NCBI RefSeq assembly: GCF_004803475.1
Contig: NZ_SRKY01000001.1
Coordinates: 1,178,001 to 1,242,000, forward strand
Length of the DNA: 64,000 nucleotides
Direction of reading: 5' to 3'
Origin: Aliishimia ponticola
GTDB taxonomy: Bacteria; Pseudomonadota; Alphaproteobacteria; Rhodobacterales; Rhodobacteraceae
This document shows positions 37,515 through 45,441 of the stretch, piece after piece. The notes beneath the pieces are model-generated. The model had not been told where the DNA came from. It saw only the letters and a program-made list of their open reading frames with translations, and did no database searches. Each line of letters begins with the position of its first letter. Within the stretch, counting starts at the first letter, position 1. The position numbers and the translations under genes were made by a program.

Positions 37515-38986
37515 GTTAGCCCCCCATCCAGCGCGGCGACAGAAATGCTCGCCTGTTCGGCATCGTCAAAGGGCAGCACGGCGTCGCCGACGATCTGCCC
37601 CGTCTCATGGCCCTTTCCCAGAACCAGCAGCGCATCGCCCGGCCCCAGCGCATCCACCGCACGCAAGATCGCCTCTGCCCGGTCGCCGACTTCGGTCGCC
37701 TCTGGGCAGCCCTCCATCACGGCGGCGCGGATCAGCGCGGGATCTTCGCTGCGCGGATTGTCATCGGTGACGAAAACGATATCGGCATGGCGTGCCGCAG
37801 CCTGCCCCATAAGGGGGCGCTTGCCCGCATCGCGGTCCCCGCCCGCGCCGACAATCGCGATCAGCCGCCCCATTACATGCGGGCGCAGCGCGTTAAGAGC
37901 GGTTTCAACCGCATCCGGCGTATGGGCATAATCCACATAGACCGACGCGCCATTGGCCCGTGTCGCCGCCAGTTGCATCCGTCCGCGCACCGTGCGCAGG
38001 CTTGGCAGCGTTTCGAACACGTCTTGCGGATCGGCGCCGCAGGCAATCACCAGCCCCGCCGCGACCATGACATTGGCCGCCTGGAAATCGCCCATCAGGT
38101 TCAGCCGCGTCTGATAGGACGCCCCGCCGAAACCGATGCGCAGCTCTTGCCCCGTGGCGTCCATACGCTGCCCTTCGATAGACAGGTCCGCGCCATGGGT
38201 GCCGACGGAAATGACCTCCTGCCCGCGCGCCGTCGCAATCGCCAACATATCAAGCCCGCGCGGATCGTCGATATTGATGACGGCGGTGCCCTCTTCGGGC
38301 AGCACCCGCGCGAAAAGCCCCGCTTTCGCGTCGAAATACGCCTCGAACGTGTGGTGATAATCCAGATGGTCCTGGGTGAAGTTGGTGAACCCCGCCGCCC
38401 GCAGCACCACCCCGTCAAGCCGGCGCTGGTCCAGCCCGTGCGAGGATGCTTCCATCGCCGCATGGGTGATCCCTGCCGCTGCGGCTTCGGCCAATGTGCG
38501 GTGCAACGTGATGGGTTCGGGCGTGGTATGGGCAAGCGGCGCCTGCCACGCGCCTTCAACCCCGGTGGTGCCCAGATTGACGGCAGGCAGGCCCATCTCT
38601 ATCCAGATTTGCCGCACGAAGGTCGATACTGACGTTTTGCCATTGGTACCCGTGACCGCGACCATGGTCTGCGGCTGCTGTCCGAAATAAAGCGCCGCCG
38701 CCAGCGACAGTGCCTCGCGCGGGGACTCCGTGATCACCAGCGCCGCGTCCGAGGCGGACAGTTCCTGCGCCGCGATCTGCGCCCCGGCCGCATCCGTCAG
38801 AATGGCCGCAGCGCCCATGCGCAGCGCGTATTGGATGAAAGTGCCGCCATGCACGCGCGATCCGGGCAAAGCGGCGAAAAGGTGCCCGTCCTTCACCATG
38901 CGGCTATCGACGCTGAGCCCGGTGATGACCGGGTTTGCGTTGCCTTTTGCGGTGAGGCCGAGGTCGGAAAGAGTCTTGCTGGTCAT
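37511..38986 (-). CDS. murE: UDP-MurNAc-tripeptide synthetase (meso-DAP adding)
   Basis: This 491-residue Mur ligase has the P-loop VAVTGTNGKTSVSTFVRQIW and the substrate-specificity block DDNPRSEDPALIRAAV near residue 410. The DNPR tetrad is the signature of the meso-diaminopimelate-specific enzyme, so the wall is of the Gram-negative DAP type. The start ATG overlaps the end of the small frame at 38983 (ATGA), and the stop overlaps the murF start. Confidence 0.97.
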   Translation of the reverse strand: MTSKTLSDLGLTAKGNANPVITGLSVDSRMVKDGHLFAALPGSRVHGGTFIQYALRMGAAAILTDAAGAQIAAQELSASDAALVITESPREALSLAAALYFGQQPQTMVAVTGTNGKTSVSTFVRQIWIEMGLPAVNLGTTGVEGAWQAPLAHTTPEPITLHRTLAEAAAAGITHAAMEASSHGLDQRRLDGVVLRAAGFTNFTQDHLDYHHTFEAYFDAKAGLFARVLPEEGTAVINIDDPRGLDMLAIATARGQEVISVGTHGADLSIEGQRMDATGQELRIGFGGASYQTRLNLMGDFQAANVMVAAGLVIACGADPQDVFETLPSLRTVRGRMQLAATRANGASVYVDYAHTPDAVETALNALRPHVMGRLIAIVGAGGDRDAGKRPLMGQAAARHADIVFVTDDNPRSEDPALIRAAVMEGCPEATEVGDRAEAILRAVDALGPGDALLVLGKGHETGQIVGDAVLPFDDAEQASISVAALDGGLT

Positions 38987-39111
38987 GGCTCAGCCTCTTG
39001 CGCGCAATTGCCGCGCTGTGCAAGGGCCAGCGCGGGTGCTGCGCTGAGGGCCGCGCCCCGCCAAAGCGCCCCGTGGAATGCCCGGCACCGCACCGCGCCG
39101 CGCATCATCAT
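38983..39111 (-). CDS. Possible 42-aa small protein bridging ftsI and murE
   Basis: A 43-codon frame exactly fills the 121-nt gap between ftsI and murE. Its ATG overlaps the ftsI stop and its TGA overlaps the murE ATG, both as ATGA, the coupling used throughout this operon. The translation starts MMMRGAVRCRAFHGALWRGA and continues LSAAPALALAQRGNCAQEAEP. It resembles a short signal or anchor sequence: basic N-region, then an Ala/Leu core. GC-rich filler can keep a frame open by chance, so translation is not proven. It is too short to compare with known families by eye. Confidence 0.4.
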   Translation of the reverse strand: MMMRGAVRCRAFHGALWRGAALSAAPALALAQRGNCAQEAEP

Positions 39112-40895
39112 TGCCCGGATGTCAGCACGACCTCGTTCAGTGCCAGCGGATCGGCCTGCGGGCGCAATCCCAGCAAAGGAGCAACACGGCGGATCATCTC
39201 TGCCGCGACGGGAACGGCGGTCCAACCCGCGGTGCGCCGAGGCTTGTCGCCGCTGGTTTCCACCGGCTCGTCCAGCGTGACGATCAGCACATATTGCGGA
39301 TCATTGGCCGGGAACATGCTGGCGAAGGTCGCGATGACCTTATCCTCGTAATACCCGCCGCGCGGCTTGGGTTTATCGGCGGTGCCGGTCTTGCCCGCCA
39401 CTTGATAGCCAGCGACTTCGGCCATGCTTGCCGTGCCCGAGGTCACCACCGCCCGCAGCATCCGCTGGGCCTGAAGGGCGGCGTTCGCGCTCATCACCCG
39501 CGTGCCCTCTTGCGGGCCCGATTGCTTGACCACCGTTGGCTTGACCATGCGCCCACCATTGGCGATCGCGCTGTAGGCCGCTGCCAGATGCATGGGCGAT
39601 GTGGAAATGCCGTGCCCATAGGAAATCGTCACCGCACTGACATCGGTCCAGCGCGTGGGATAAAGCGGCTTGCCGGTCGCGGCTTCGACGATCTCGAACG
39701 GGGTTTCGTGCAGCAGACCGAGCCGCTCCATCAGCGCCTTCTGCCGGGTCGGCCCAATCATCAGGGCCAGACGCCCGGTCCCCCGATTGGAGCTTTTCAC
39801 GATGATATCCGTCACCGACAGATCGCCGTATCGCTTGTTGTGAAACTCGCCGATGCGGTGGCCACCGACCTTGAGCGGCTCATTCGTGTCGAAGATCGTC
39901 GACGGCGATACCAGCCCCAGATCAATCGCCTGCGCGGCGGCAAAAATCTTGTAGACGGAGCCAAGCTCATACACACCCTGCACAAAGCGGTTGAACAGTG
40001 GGCTATCCCCCTGATCACCAGTCAGGATCGGGCGCGGACGGTCGTTCGGGTCGAAATCGGGCAGCGACACGGCAGAGATCACCTCGCCGGTCTCCACATC
40101 CATCAGGATCGATGTCGCACCCTTGGCATTCATGATCCGCATCCCGCCATACAGAACACGCTCTGCCGCCGCTTGCACCGTCAGGTCGATGGAAAGCTCC
40201 AGCGGGGCGTTGCCATTGGCCGGGTCGCGCAGATAGTCGTCGAAATATTTCTCGACCCCGGCAATCCCGATCACCTCGGCAGCGCCGACGCCTTCCTTGC
40301 CGAAAGACGCACCGCCCAGAATATGCGCGGCCAGCTTGCCATTGGGATACAGCCGCATCTCACGCGGGCCGAACATCAGCCCCGGCTCACCCAGTTCATG
40401 GACGGCCTGCATTTGTTCGGGGCTGATTTTCTTCTTTACCCACAGGAACTTGCGCTTGCCGGTGAAATCACGCAGCAGCCGGTCGCGATCCAGGTCGGGG
40501 AAAATCTGCACCAGCCCATCGGCCGCGCGCTCCGGCTCAACCATATGGGGCGGCTGGGCATAAAGCGCGTGCGTGTCGAGATTGGTCGCAAGGATGCGCC
40601 CATGACGGTCCACGATATCGGCCCGCGCATTGGAAATGACAGAGCCCGGCGCGGCGGCGCGCGGCTCTACCGGCTCGGAACTGGCCAGCATCGACATACG
40701 CGCGCCCACGACGACAAAGGCGCACAAAAAGAACACGCCCAGCACCAGAAGCCGCCCTTCAGCCCGCAGACGCGACTGATCGCGCATTTGTTCATGGCGA
40801 ATGCGGATATTCTCCCGTTCGATCGCATCGGGGTTCTCCCCCTTCTCGCGTGCTTCGAGGATACGGGGCAGCGGGCGGAGCGGCGTGCGGATCAT
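39108..40895 (-). CDS. ftsI: Septal peptidoglycan transpeptidase FtsI (PBP3)
   Basis: This 595-residue class B penicillin-binding protein cross-links septal peptidoglycan together with FtsW. One membrane span lies at about residues 48-66 (LLVLGVFFLCAFVVVGA) after a basic cytoplasmic tail. The three transpeptidase motifs are present: SVYK (about 311) in ELGSVYKIF, SSN (about 366) in VKSSNRGTGRL and KTGT (about 502) in QVAGKTGTADKP. The start overlaps the ftsL stop (ATGA). The stop overlaps the ATG of the small frame at 39111. Confidence 0.97.
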   Translation of the reverse strand: MIRTPLRPLPRILEAREKGENPDAIERENIRIRHEQMRDQSRLRAEGRLLVLGVFFLCAFVVVGARMSMLASSEPVEPRAAAPGSVISNARADIVDRHGRILATNLDTHALYAQPPHMVEPERAADGLVQIFPDLDRDRLLRDFTGKRKFLWVKKKISPEQMQAVHELGEPGLMFGPREMRLYPNGKLAAHILGGASFGKEGVGAAEVIGIAGVEKYFDDYLRDPANGNAPLELSIDLTVQAAAERVLYGGMRIMNAKGATSILMDVETGEVISAVSLPDFDPNDRPRPILTGDQGDSPLFNRFVQGVYELGSVYKIFAAAQAIDLGLVSPSTIFDTNEPLKVGGHRIGEFHNKRYGDLSVTDIIVKSSNRGTGRLALMIGPTRQKALMERLGLLHETPFEIVEAATGKPLYPTRWTDVSAVTISYGHGISTSPMHLAAAYSAIANGGRMVKPTVVKQSGPQEGTRVMSANAALQAQRMLRAVVTSGTASMAEVAGYQVAGKTGTADKPKPRGGYYEDKVIATFASMFPANDPQYVLIVTLDEPVETSGDKPRRTAGWTAVPVAAEMIRRVAPLLGLRPQADPLALNEVVLTSGQ

Positions 40896-41245
40896 GGCTG
40901 CGCCTCCGGTGCATTGGCGGACGACACTTCAATCGAGTTGATCAGCGGCAGCAACGGACGCGGCGGGTAAGACACCTGCTCCACAAGTCCGAACTGGTCG
41001 GGGCGCAGCGGCATCAGCCCAAGGCGCTGGAAGTTCAAATCCGCCAGTTCCCGCAAACGGTCAGGACGGTTGAGATAGGCCCATTCGGCCCGCAACATGG
41101 TCAGCCGCCCATGCGCCGCACGAATTTCCCGGCGCAGCTGTTCGGTATCCTTCAGCGCCTGCTGGGTCGCGTAATTCTCGCGGTAGGCCCAAAAGGCCAG
41201 CCCGACGACGGCGCAGGTGGTCAGAATGTAAAGCACTGTTTTCAT
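40892..41245 (-). CDS. ftsL: Cell division protein FtsL
   Basis: This 117-residue bitopic protein has a single N-terminal membrane span ([20 protein letters not shown]), followed by a predicted coiled-coil periplasmic helix ([20 protein letters not shown]). It ends in a segment with [20 protein letters not shown]. FtsL forms the FtsQBL complex and regulates FtsWI. Start and stop both overlap neighbours by ATGA (rsmH and ftsI). Confidence 0.93.
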   Translation of the reverse strand: MKTVLYILTTCAVVGLAFWAYRENYATQQALKDTEQLRREIRAAHGRLTMLRAEWAYLNRPDRLRELADLNFQRLGLMPLRPDQFGLVEQVSYPPRPLLPLINSIEVSSANAPEAQP

Positions 41246-42219
41246 TTACGATCTCCCGGCAACTCGGGCATTGAAATATCCTTGGCGGCAACATCGCCAT
41301 GGGGCACATCGGTGCGCCGCGCGACCCGCAACCGGGCCGAACGCGCCCGTGGATTGGCGGCGATCTCGTCAGCATCGGGCGCGATGGCCTTGCGCGGCGT
41401 CAGTTCGAATTGCGGCGCGGCGATCTCGGTCTCTGGCGCATAGCGGTTGGCCCGCCCGCCGCCGCCAGAACGCGCCGTCAGAAAACGTTTCACCATCCGG
41501 TCCTCGACCGAATGGAAGGTCACAACCGCCAGCTTGCCGCCGGGGGCCAGCGCCCGCTCTGCTGCCATCAAGCCGCGCCACAGCTCCCCGTATTCATCGT
41601 TGACCGCGATGCGCAGCGCCTGAAAGCTGCGGGTCGCGGGGTGCGACTGGCCCGGTTTGGCGCGCGGCAGGCAGGATTCGACGATTTCCGCCAGTTCCAG
41701 CGTCCGCGTGATCGGGCCCTGCGCCCGCGCCTTCACAATCGCCTTGGCAATCCGGCGCGAGGCCCGCTCTTCTCCGTAGTGAAACAGAATGTCCGCCAGC
41801 GTCCGTTCATCGGCTTCATTGACCAAATCCGCCGCACTCGGCCCGTCCTGGCTCATCCGCATATCCAGCGGCCCGTCTTTCATGAAGGAAAAGCCACGCT
41901 CTGCCAGATCAAGCTGCATGGAGCTGACGCCCAGATCCAGAACCACACCATCCAGCCCTTGCGCATACTCGTCCATCCGGGAAAACACGCCCTGCTGCAT
42001 CACAAGGCGGTCGCCATATTGGCCCGCCCAGTCCGATGCCAGTTCAAACGCCAAGGGGTCGCGGTCCACCGCAATCACCTTGTCCGCGCCCGCATCCAGC
42101 AACCGCCGCGTATAGCCGCCCGCCCCGAAGGTGCCATCCAGCCACGTGCCCTGGATCGGCGCACAAGCCTTCAAGATCGCGTCTATGAGAACCGGAATAT
42201 GTGGCCCCCCGGCGGTCAT
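41242..42219 (-). CDS. rsmH: 16S rRNA (cytosine1402-N4)-methyltransferase RsmH
   Basis: This 325-residue SAM-dependent enzyme methylates C1402 of 16S rRNA. It has [20 protein letters not shown], the SAM motif [20 protein letters not shown] and [20 protein letters not shown], all family hallmarks. The ATG at 42219 has one nucleotide between it and the mraZ stop. Earlier in-frame starts lie within mraZ and are not supported by conservation. The stop overlaps ftsL as ATGA. Also known as MraW. Confidence 0.97.
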   Translation of the reverse strand: MTAGGPHIPVLIDAILKACAPIQGTWLDGTFGAGGYTRRLLDAGADKVIAVDRDPLAFELASDWAGQYGDRLVMQQGVFSRMDEYAQGLDGVVLDLGVSSMQLDLAERGFSFMKDGPLDMRMSQDGPSAADLVNEADERTLADILFHYGEERASRRIAKAIVKARAQGPITRTLELAEIVESCLPRAKPGQSHPATRSFQALRIAVNDEYGELWRGLMAAERALAPGGKLAVVTFHSVEDRMVKRFLTARSGGGGRANRYAPETEIAAPQFELTPRKAIAPDADEIAANPRARSARLRVARRTDVPHGDVAAKDISMPELPGDRK

Positions 42220-42220
42220 C

Positions 42221-42712
42221 TTAATCGTAATCCCCATCCAGATAGATGGACGGATCGACATTCGGGTCGAAATCTTCGTCGCCATACGCCTCGATCGAGG
42301 CGTCATAGGCGTCTGGCTCCCAGATTTCGAACGTATCGCCCGAGGCCACGAATTTCGCCATATTCGTCAAACCGATCTTTTCACGCAGCTTCGCGGGCAG
42401 CACGATCCGCCCGGTTTCGTCCACAACAGTGTCGATGACTTGCGCGCTATAAAGCCGTTCCATCGCGCGGCGACGCCCAGAGGCGCGCGGAAGACGGGCG
42501 ATCTTTTCGTCGACCTCGTCCATTGCTTCGATGGTGAAACCTTCAAGGTAGTTCCGCGTGGCGCCGCCATAGACGATGATCAGCCGGGGCGGCAGGCCTT
42601 CGGTCCATTCCGGGTCGCACGCTTCGATTACACGGCGAAAAGAGGCCGGGATAGAGACCCTGCCCTTTGCATCGACCTTGTGGTCGCTTTCGCCTCTGAA
42701 CCTGCGTGCCAC
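42221..42712 (-). CDS. mraZ: Transcriptional regulator MraZ
   Basis: This 163-residue protein starts at GTG 42712 as [20 protein letters not shown] and carries two AbrB/SpoVT-like halves, each with a DxxGR motif: [13 protein letters not shown] and [17 protein letters not shown]. MraZ binds TGGGN direct repeats and represses its own operon in E. coli. It is the first gene of the dcw cluster, preceded by a long leader (see the sRNA, terminator and promoter entries). A C-terminal extension rich in Asp (about residues 145-163) is present, which is common in alphaproteobacteria. Confidence 0.97.
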   Translation of the reverse strand: MARRFRGESDHKVDAKGRVSIPASFRRVIEACDPEWTEGLPPRLIIVYGGATRNYLEGFTIEAMDEVDEKIARLPRASGRRRAMERLYSAQVIDTVVDETGRIVLPAKLREKIGLTNMAKFVASGDTFEIWEPDAYDASIEAYGDEDFDPNVDPSIYLDGDYD

Positions 42713-42760
42713 GCCTGTCCGTCCCTTTTGTTACCTGCGCCGCGCGTCCGCGGTGCCGTT

Positions 42761-42805
42761 AAAACGAAAACGGCGGGTTGAACTGCTGCCACTGTTCAAC
42801 CCGCC
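42761..42805 (-). terminator. Intrinsic terminator inside the mraZ leader
   Basis: Read on the minus strand, ggcgggttgaac pairs perfectly with gttcaacccgcc (12 bp) across agtggcagca, followed by gttttcgtttt. This is a strong Rho-independent terminator only about 50 nt before the mraZ start and about 170-205 nt after the predicted promoter. It would stop most transcripts before mraZ and release an abundant short RNA. Confidence 0.9.
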
Positions 42806-42977
42806 GCCCTCGTCCCGCCTTGCGGGGTGTCCAGCTGCGCGCGCCACCTGGGGGGATGTCTGCTCGCTCGCGCGCCGGATCTCTGGTCCGATGAAAGAGG
42901 AATGCCTGTATGAAACCTGCTTGGTCTTTTGTTTTGCTGGGGTCGTTTGGTGCCCCGTGGCCTGCTCTCATCTGATG
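42761..42977 (-). ncRNA. UpsM-like sRNA from the mraZ 5' leader
   Basis: The predicted start site at about 42977 and the terminator at 42761-42805 define an RNA of about 210-217 nt. In Rhodobacter sphaeroides the sRNA UpsM (about 206 nt) arises exactly this way from a roughly 268-nt mraZ leader. The predicted leader here is about 265 nt. I assign the call from architecture and position, not sequence comparison. Internal structure includes ccgc-aaggcggg-type and ggcgcgc-agc-type GC hairpins. A role in stress or cell-division control is known for UpsM but inferred here. Confidence 0.72.
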
Positions 42978-42983
42978 CATATG

Positions 42984-43012
42984 GTTATGCGTGGGAATTC
43001 ATGGTCTGGCAA
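42984..43012 (-). promoter_or_regulatory. Predicted promoter of the dcw leader/mraZ
   Basis: On the minus strand, TTGCCA (43012-43007, five of six to the -35 consensus) is followed by a 17-nt spacer and CATAAC (42989-42984, four of six to -10). Transcription would start near 42977. The spacer is occupied by an MraZ-box-like repeat, which places a repressor on top of the promoter. Its fit with the known UpsM leader length is the main support. Confidence 0.65.
42992..43011 (+). promoter_or_regulatory. TGGGN repeat cluster A, overlapping the dcw promoter
   Basis: TGGGA (42992), TGGTC (43002) and TGGCA (43007) occur on the + strand; the first two are 10 nt apart. MraZ operators in E. coli are TGGGN direct repeats with 5-nt spacers. 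The 15-mer tgggaattcatggtc here recurs inverted at 43329-43343. Binding would cover the -35 and spacer. Confidence 0.5.
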
Positions 43013-43152
43013 ATGTTTTTTGAAGGTCAGACGCACTAAATCCTGTTCCCCGACCGCGTGGAAAACAAGATATGGACGGAAAAAGGCGACAAAATTCGCC
43101 TAAGTTGTGAAATATGGAAAACTTAACACTACATATAGACGCGAGAGCACAC

Positions 43153-43177
43153 GCCCGAAATTTCCCACATTTTCCCA
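43153..43177 (-). promoter_or_regulatory. TGGGN repeat cluster B
   Basis: On the minus strand TGGGA (43177-43173), TGGGA (43167-43163) and CGGGC (43157-43153) lie exactly 10 nt apart, one helical turn each. This is the MraZ-operator geometry, about 176-200 nt upstream of the predicted dcw start site. Confidence 0.55.
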
Positions 43178-43309
43178 TATAACTTGGAAGCGATGACTGG
43201 AATATCAAGATGTTCCACTCATGTTCTCACAAACGGCGACCGGACTCACCATGAAATCACCGAAATTGATTCGAATTTCTATGGAATCGACGCACAGCCC
43301 GAAGGATGC

Positions 43310-43343
43310 GCCCATGATTTCCCATGCTGACCATGAATTCCCA
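43310..43343 (-). promoter_or_regulatory. TGGGN repeat cluster C
   Basis: On the minus strand TGGGA (43343-43339), TGGTC (43333-43329), TGGGA (43324-43320) and TGGGC (43314-43310) are spaced 10, 9 and 10 nt apart. The distal half repeats cluster A as a 15-bp inverted copy. Four boxes in a row are unlikely by chance and fit a distal MraZ site, or an operator of another unseen promoter. Confidence 0.55.
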
Positions 43344-43677
43344 TACCAGTGCCGTGCCAGCCCCATGAAAGACCTGTTTGGGTCCAATCAGATCGGGAAC
43401 ACCAAGCGTATGGCACGACCATAGGCGTGCATTCTTATGAAGTTCTAAGGGATCTGATCGGGGAATTGCGCAGTGGACGGGGCGCTCGGACGCGCAATCT
43501 CCAGCCGGGATGGTGTCCTCCGCCCCGCTGCGCACTCCTTATATAGAGGTAAGGTCCGGCACGGGACGCCGCCGGACAGGACGATCCCATCCAATCCCAA
43601 GTGCGGCGCTATATATAAAGAAGGAACAGCCGCCCCGCCCCACAGACGATAAAGGTCCGGGCGAAGCGGCAAAAGAT

Positions 43678-44769
43678 TCAGGCCATGCCGCCCTTGATCA
43701 ACCCGTCCGCAATCTGGGCATAGGCCTGGGCCATCTGGCTACCCCCGGCGGCAATGGGCGTTCCGCCATCACCGGCCAGGCGCGTCTCAAGATCGATGGG
43801 CAGTTGCCCCAAAAGCGGCACGCCAAGCTTTTCTGCCTCCTCACGAACACCGCCGACACCGAAGATGTCATGCGTCGTGCCGCAGGTCGGACAGGTGAAC
43901 TGGGACATATTCTCGATCAGGCCCAGCACCGGCGTCTTCAGCGTCTCGAACATGTTCAGCGCCTTGCGCGCATCAAGCAGCGCCACATCCTGCGGGGTCG
44001 AGACGACGATGGCCCCGGACACCTCGGATTTCTGACAAAGCGTCAGCTGCACGTCTCCGGTCCCCGGCGGCAGATCGACGATCAGCACATCCAGCTCTCC
44101 CCATTCGACCTGACCCAGCATCTGCTGCAACGCGCCCATCAACATCGGTCCGCGCCAGACCACGGCCTTGTCCGGATCCAGCATGAACCCGATCGACATA
44201 AGTGTGACCCCATGCGCGTGGAGCGGGATGATCGTCTTGCCGTCCGGTGATGCGGGGCGCTTGTTCACCCCCATCATGCGCGGCTGCGACGGACCATATA
44301 TATCAGCGTCCAGCAAACCGACCTTCCGCCCCTTGCGCGCAAGCGCCACAGCAAGGTTCGACGAGACAGTAGACTTACCGACCCCGCCCTTGCCGGAGCC
44401 GATCGCCAGAATGCGCTGAACACCCGCAGGCTTCATCGGTGCGGCTTGCGGCTTGGGATGCCCCCCGATCTTAAGGCTTGGCGGCGCTTTCGGCGGGGCT
44501 TGGGAAGGACGCGCGCCCGCCGGGCCATGCGCGGTCAGCGCGGCTTGCACCTTTGTGACGCCGTCCAGCGCCAGAACCGCCGCCTCGGCCGCCTTGCGCA
44601 CAGGTTCCATCTGCGCGGCGATTTCGGGCGACGGCGCCTCGATCACAAAGCGCACCACACCCGAATCTATGTCAAGCGCACGGATCATGTCGCGGCTGAC
44701 AAGGTCACCACCGTCCGGAAGCGCGATCTGTGTTAGCGCAACCTCAACGTTCTTTTTCTGCACAGTCAT
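43678..44769 (-). CDS. Iron-sulfur cluster carrier Mrp/ApbC
   Basis: This 363-residue P-loop ATPase begins with a MIP18/DUF59-type domain (about residues 1-85, MTVQKKNVEVALTQIALPDG). After a Pro-rich linker comes the deviant Walker A ILAIGSGKGGVGKSTVSSNL and IVDLPPGTGDVQLTL, then the cluster-binding CxxC in QFTCPTCGTTHDIFG. These proteins assemble or deliver Fe-S clusters to apoproteins in the cytoplasm. It runs toward the dcw cluster, 965 nt before mraZ. In R. sphaeroides-like genomes it lies between the cuckoo RNA locus and UpsM, but I cannot verify that here. Confidence 0.93.
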   Translation of the reverse strand: MTVQKKNVEVALTQIALPDGGDLVSRDMIRALDIDSGVVRFVIEAPSPEIAAQMEPVRKAAEAAVLALDGVTKVQAALTAHGPAGARPSQAPPKAPPSLKIGGHPKPQAAPMKPAGVQRILAIGSGKGGVGKSTVSSNLAVALARKGRKVGLLDADIYGPSQPRMMGVNKRPASPDGKTIIPLHAHGVTLMSIGFMLDPDKAVVWRGPMLMGALQQMLGQVEWGELDVLIVDLPPGTGDVQLTLCQKSEVSGAIVVSTPQDVALLDARKALNMFETLKTPVLGLIENMSQFTCPTCGTTHDIFGVGGVREEAEKLGVPLLGQLPIDLETRLAGDGGTPIAAGGSQMAQAYAQIADGLIKGGMA

Positions 44770-44923
44770 TCATCGCCCCCTTACGGCTTTGCCGCATTAA
44801 CTCGCACACCCCGCACGGAACGCAACCCCCGCACAACCGAAACGGGTAAAGTCTTAAGAATGCGTAACTTTTTACCCTACGTTAGCTTGCATGAGGCGCA
44901 TAGCTGCATTGCAGCATTGCCCG

Positions 44924-44951
44924 TTGTGCAGGTGCAGCATAACCCTATATC
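44924..44951 (+). promoter_or_regulatory. Predicted promoter of the DUF1127/cuckoo RNA operon
   Basis: TTGTGC (44924-44929) is followed after 16 nt by TATATC (44946-44951), or CTATAT with 15 nt. Transcription would start about 44958, 36 nt before the DUF1127 ATG. The homologous R. sphaeroides operon uses RpoHI/RpoHII heat-shock sigma factors; whether this box is of that type is not decided from the sequence. Confidence 0.4.
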
Positions 44952-44993
44952 TTGATCACAAGACGAGCACACTAGATGAGTTGAGGCAATCAA

Positions 44994-45224
44994 ATGGCCT
45001 ATTTTAACGAAGCACACTCCCGCGACGCCGGTCTGGCAGAGCGCATCGTCGACAACATGGCCCACTGGCTGGCCGGTGTCGGTGAAAACATGGCGCGCCG
45101 CCGTCTGGCACGCGTAACTTATAGCGAACTTTCCTCTCTGTCCGATCGGGAACTGTCCGATCTGGGCATTGGCCGGAGCCAAATCCGTGGCCTCGCCCAA
45201 CAAGCCGCAGAGGGCAAGCTCTAA
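44994..45224 (+). CDS. DUF1127 small protein, CcaF1-like
   Basis: This 76-residue protein ends in the DUF1127 pattern YSELSSLSDRELSDLGIGRS followed by QIRGLAQQA. The N-terminal half is basic and helical (MARRRLARV). In R. sphaeroides the DUF1127 protein CcaF1 is encoded just upstream of the CcsR RNAs and was reported to bind RNA and affect sRNA maturation. The same arrangement here supports an RNA-binding role by inference. gagg sits 7 nt before the ATG. The stop is followed at once by a gggct-gtaa-agccc hairpin (45225-45238) and then the hairpin RNAs. Confidence 0.9.
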   Translation: MAYFNEAHSRDAGLAERIVDNMAHWLAGVGENMARRRLARVTYSELSSLSDRELSDLGIGRSQIRGLAQQAAEGKL

Positions 45225-45245
45225 GGGCTGTAAAGCCCACAACAG

Positions 45246-45337
45246 TTGGTGTCCAGATATCTCCACTCCTCCTCCCTCGGAGATATCGGTCCAAAAGGCG
45301 GTGGTGGCACGTCCTCCTCCCTAGTGTCGCCACCGCC
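45246..45337 (+). ncRNA. Cuckoo-type (CcsR-like) sRNA, unit 1
   Basis: This unit has two hairpins. The first (45256-45287) is gatatctcc/ggagatatc around a loop with cctcctccc (45268-45276). The second (45297-45337) is a 14-bp stem ggcggtggtggcac/gtgtcgccaccgcc (two wobbles) around gtcctcctcccta, motif at 45313-45321. Cuckoo RNAs are defined by paired hairpins with CCUCCUCC in the loops, complementary to Shine-Dalgarno sequences. The unit begins with ttggtgtccag, repeated exactly 100 nt later. Confidence 0.85.
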
Positions 45338-45345
45338 CGACAAGT

Positions 45346-45434
45346 TTGGTGTCCAGGCACCTCCGTCCTCCTCCCTAGGGGGTGCCTGTCCAAAAGCGGC
45401 GATGATGCGTCCTCCTCCCTAGCGTCATCGCCGC
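45346..45434 (+). ncRNA. Cuckoo-type (CcsR-like) sRNA, unit 2
   Basis: Hairpin 3 (45354-45388) pairs caggcacctcc with gggggtgcctg (11 bp) around gtcctcctcccta. Hairpin 4 (45396-45434) pairs gcggcgatgatgc with gcgtcatcgccgc (13 bp, one wobble) around the same 13-nt loop. Compared with hairpin 6, a stem A-T pair is replaced by G-C on both sides, a compensatory change that supports the RNA structure. Confidence 0.85.
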
Positions 45435-45441
45435 ATGAAAT

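Larger units (their letters stand above)
43013..43677. other. Intergenic region between mrp and the dcw promoter
   Basis: There is no convincing gene in these 665 bases. They contain clusters B and C (listed separately), a ggcga-caaaat-tcgcc hairpin at 43086-43101, and a 7-bp GC hairpin gtccggc/gccggac at 43554-43577. Two TATATA stretches (about 43541 and 43611) and a repeated aaggtccgg (43551 and about 43649) lie in the last 150 bases. Open frames of 60-90 codons exist on both strands but have no start signals or recognisable protein. RNase P RNA was looked for and not found. Confidence 0.4.

Noticed and set aside
43205-43424. Short frames of 60-67 codons on both strands between mrp and mraZ
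   Set aside because: No ribosome-binding sites, no recognisable domain, and they overlap the TGGGN box arrays; interpreted as regulatory DNA.
42713-43677. RNase P RNA (rnpB) upstream of mraZ
   Set aside because: I recalled rnpB near mraZ in some alphaproteobacteria and searched for the universal GAGGAAAGTCCGG core and the ACAGAA region on both strands; neither is present.
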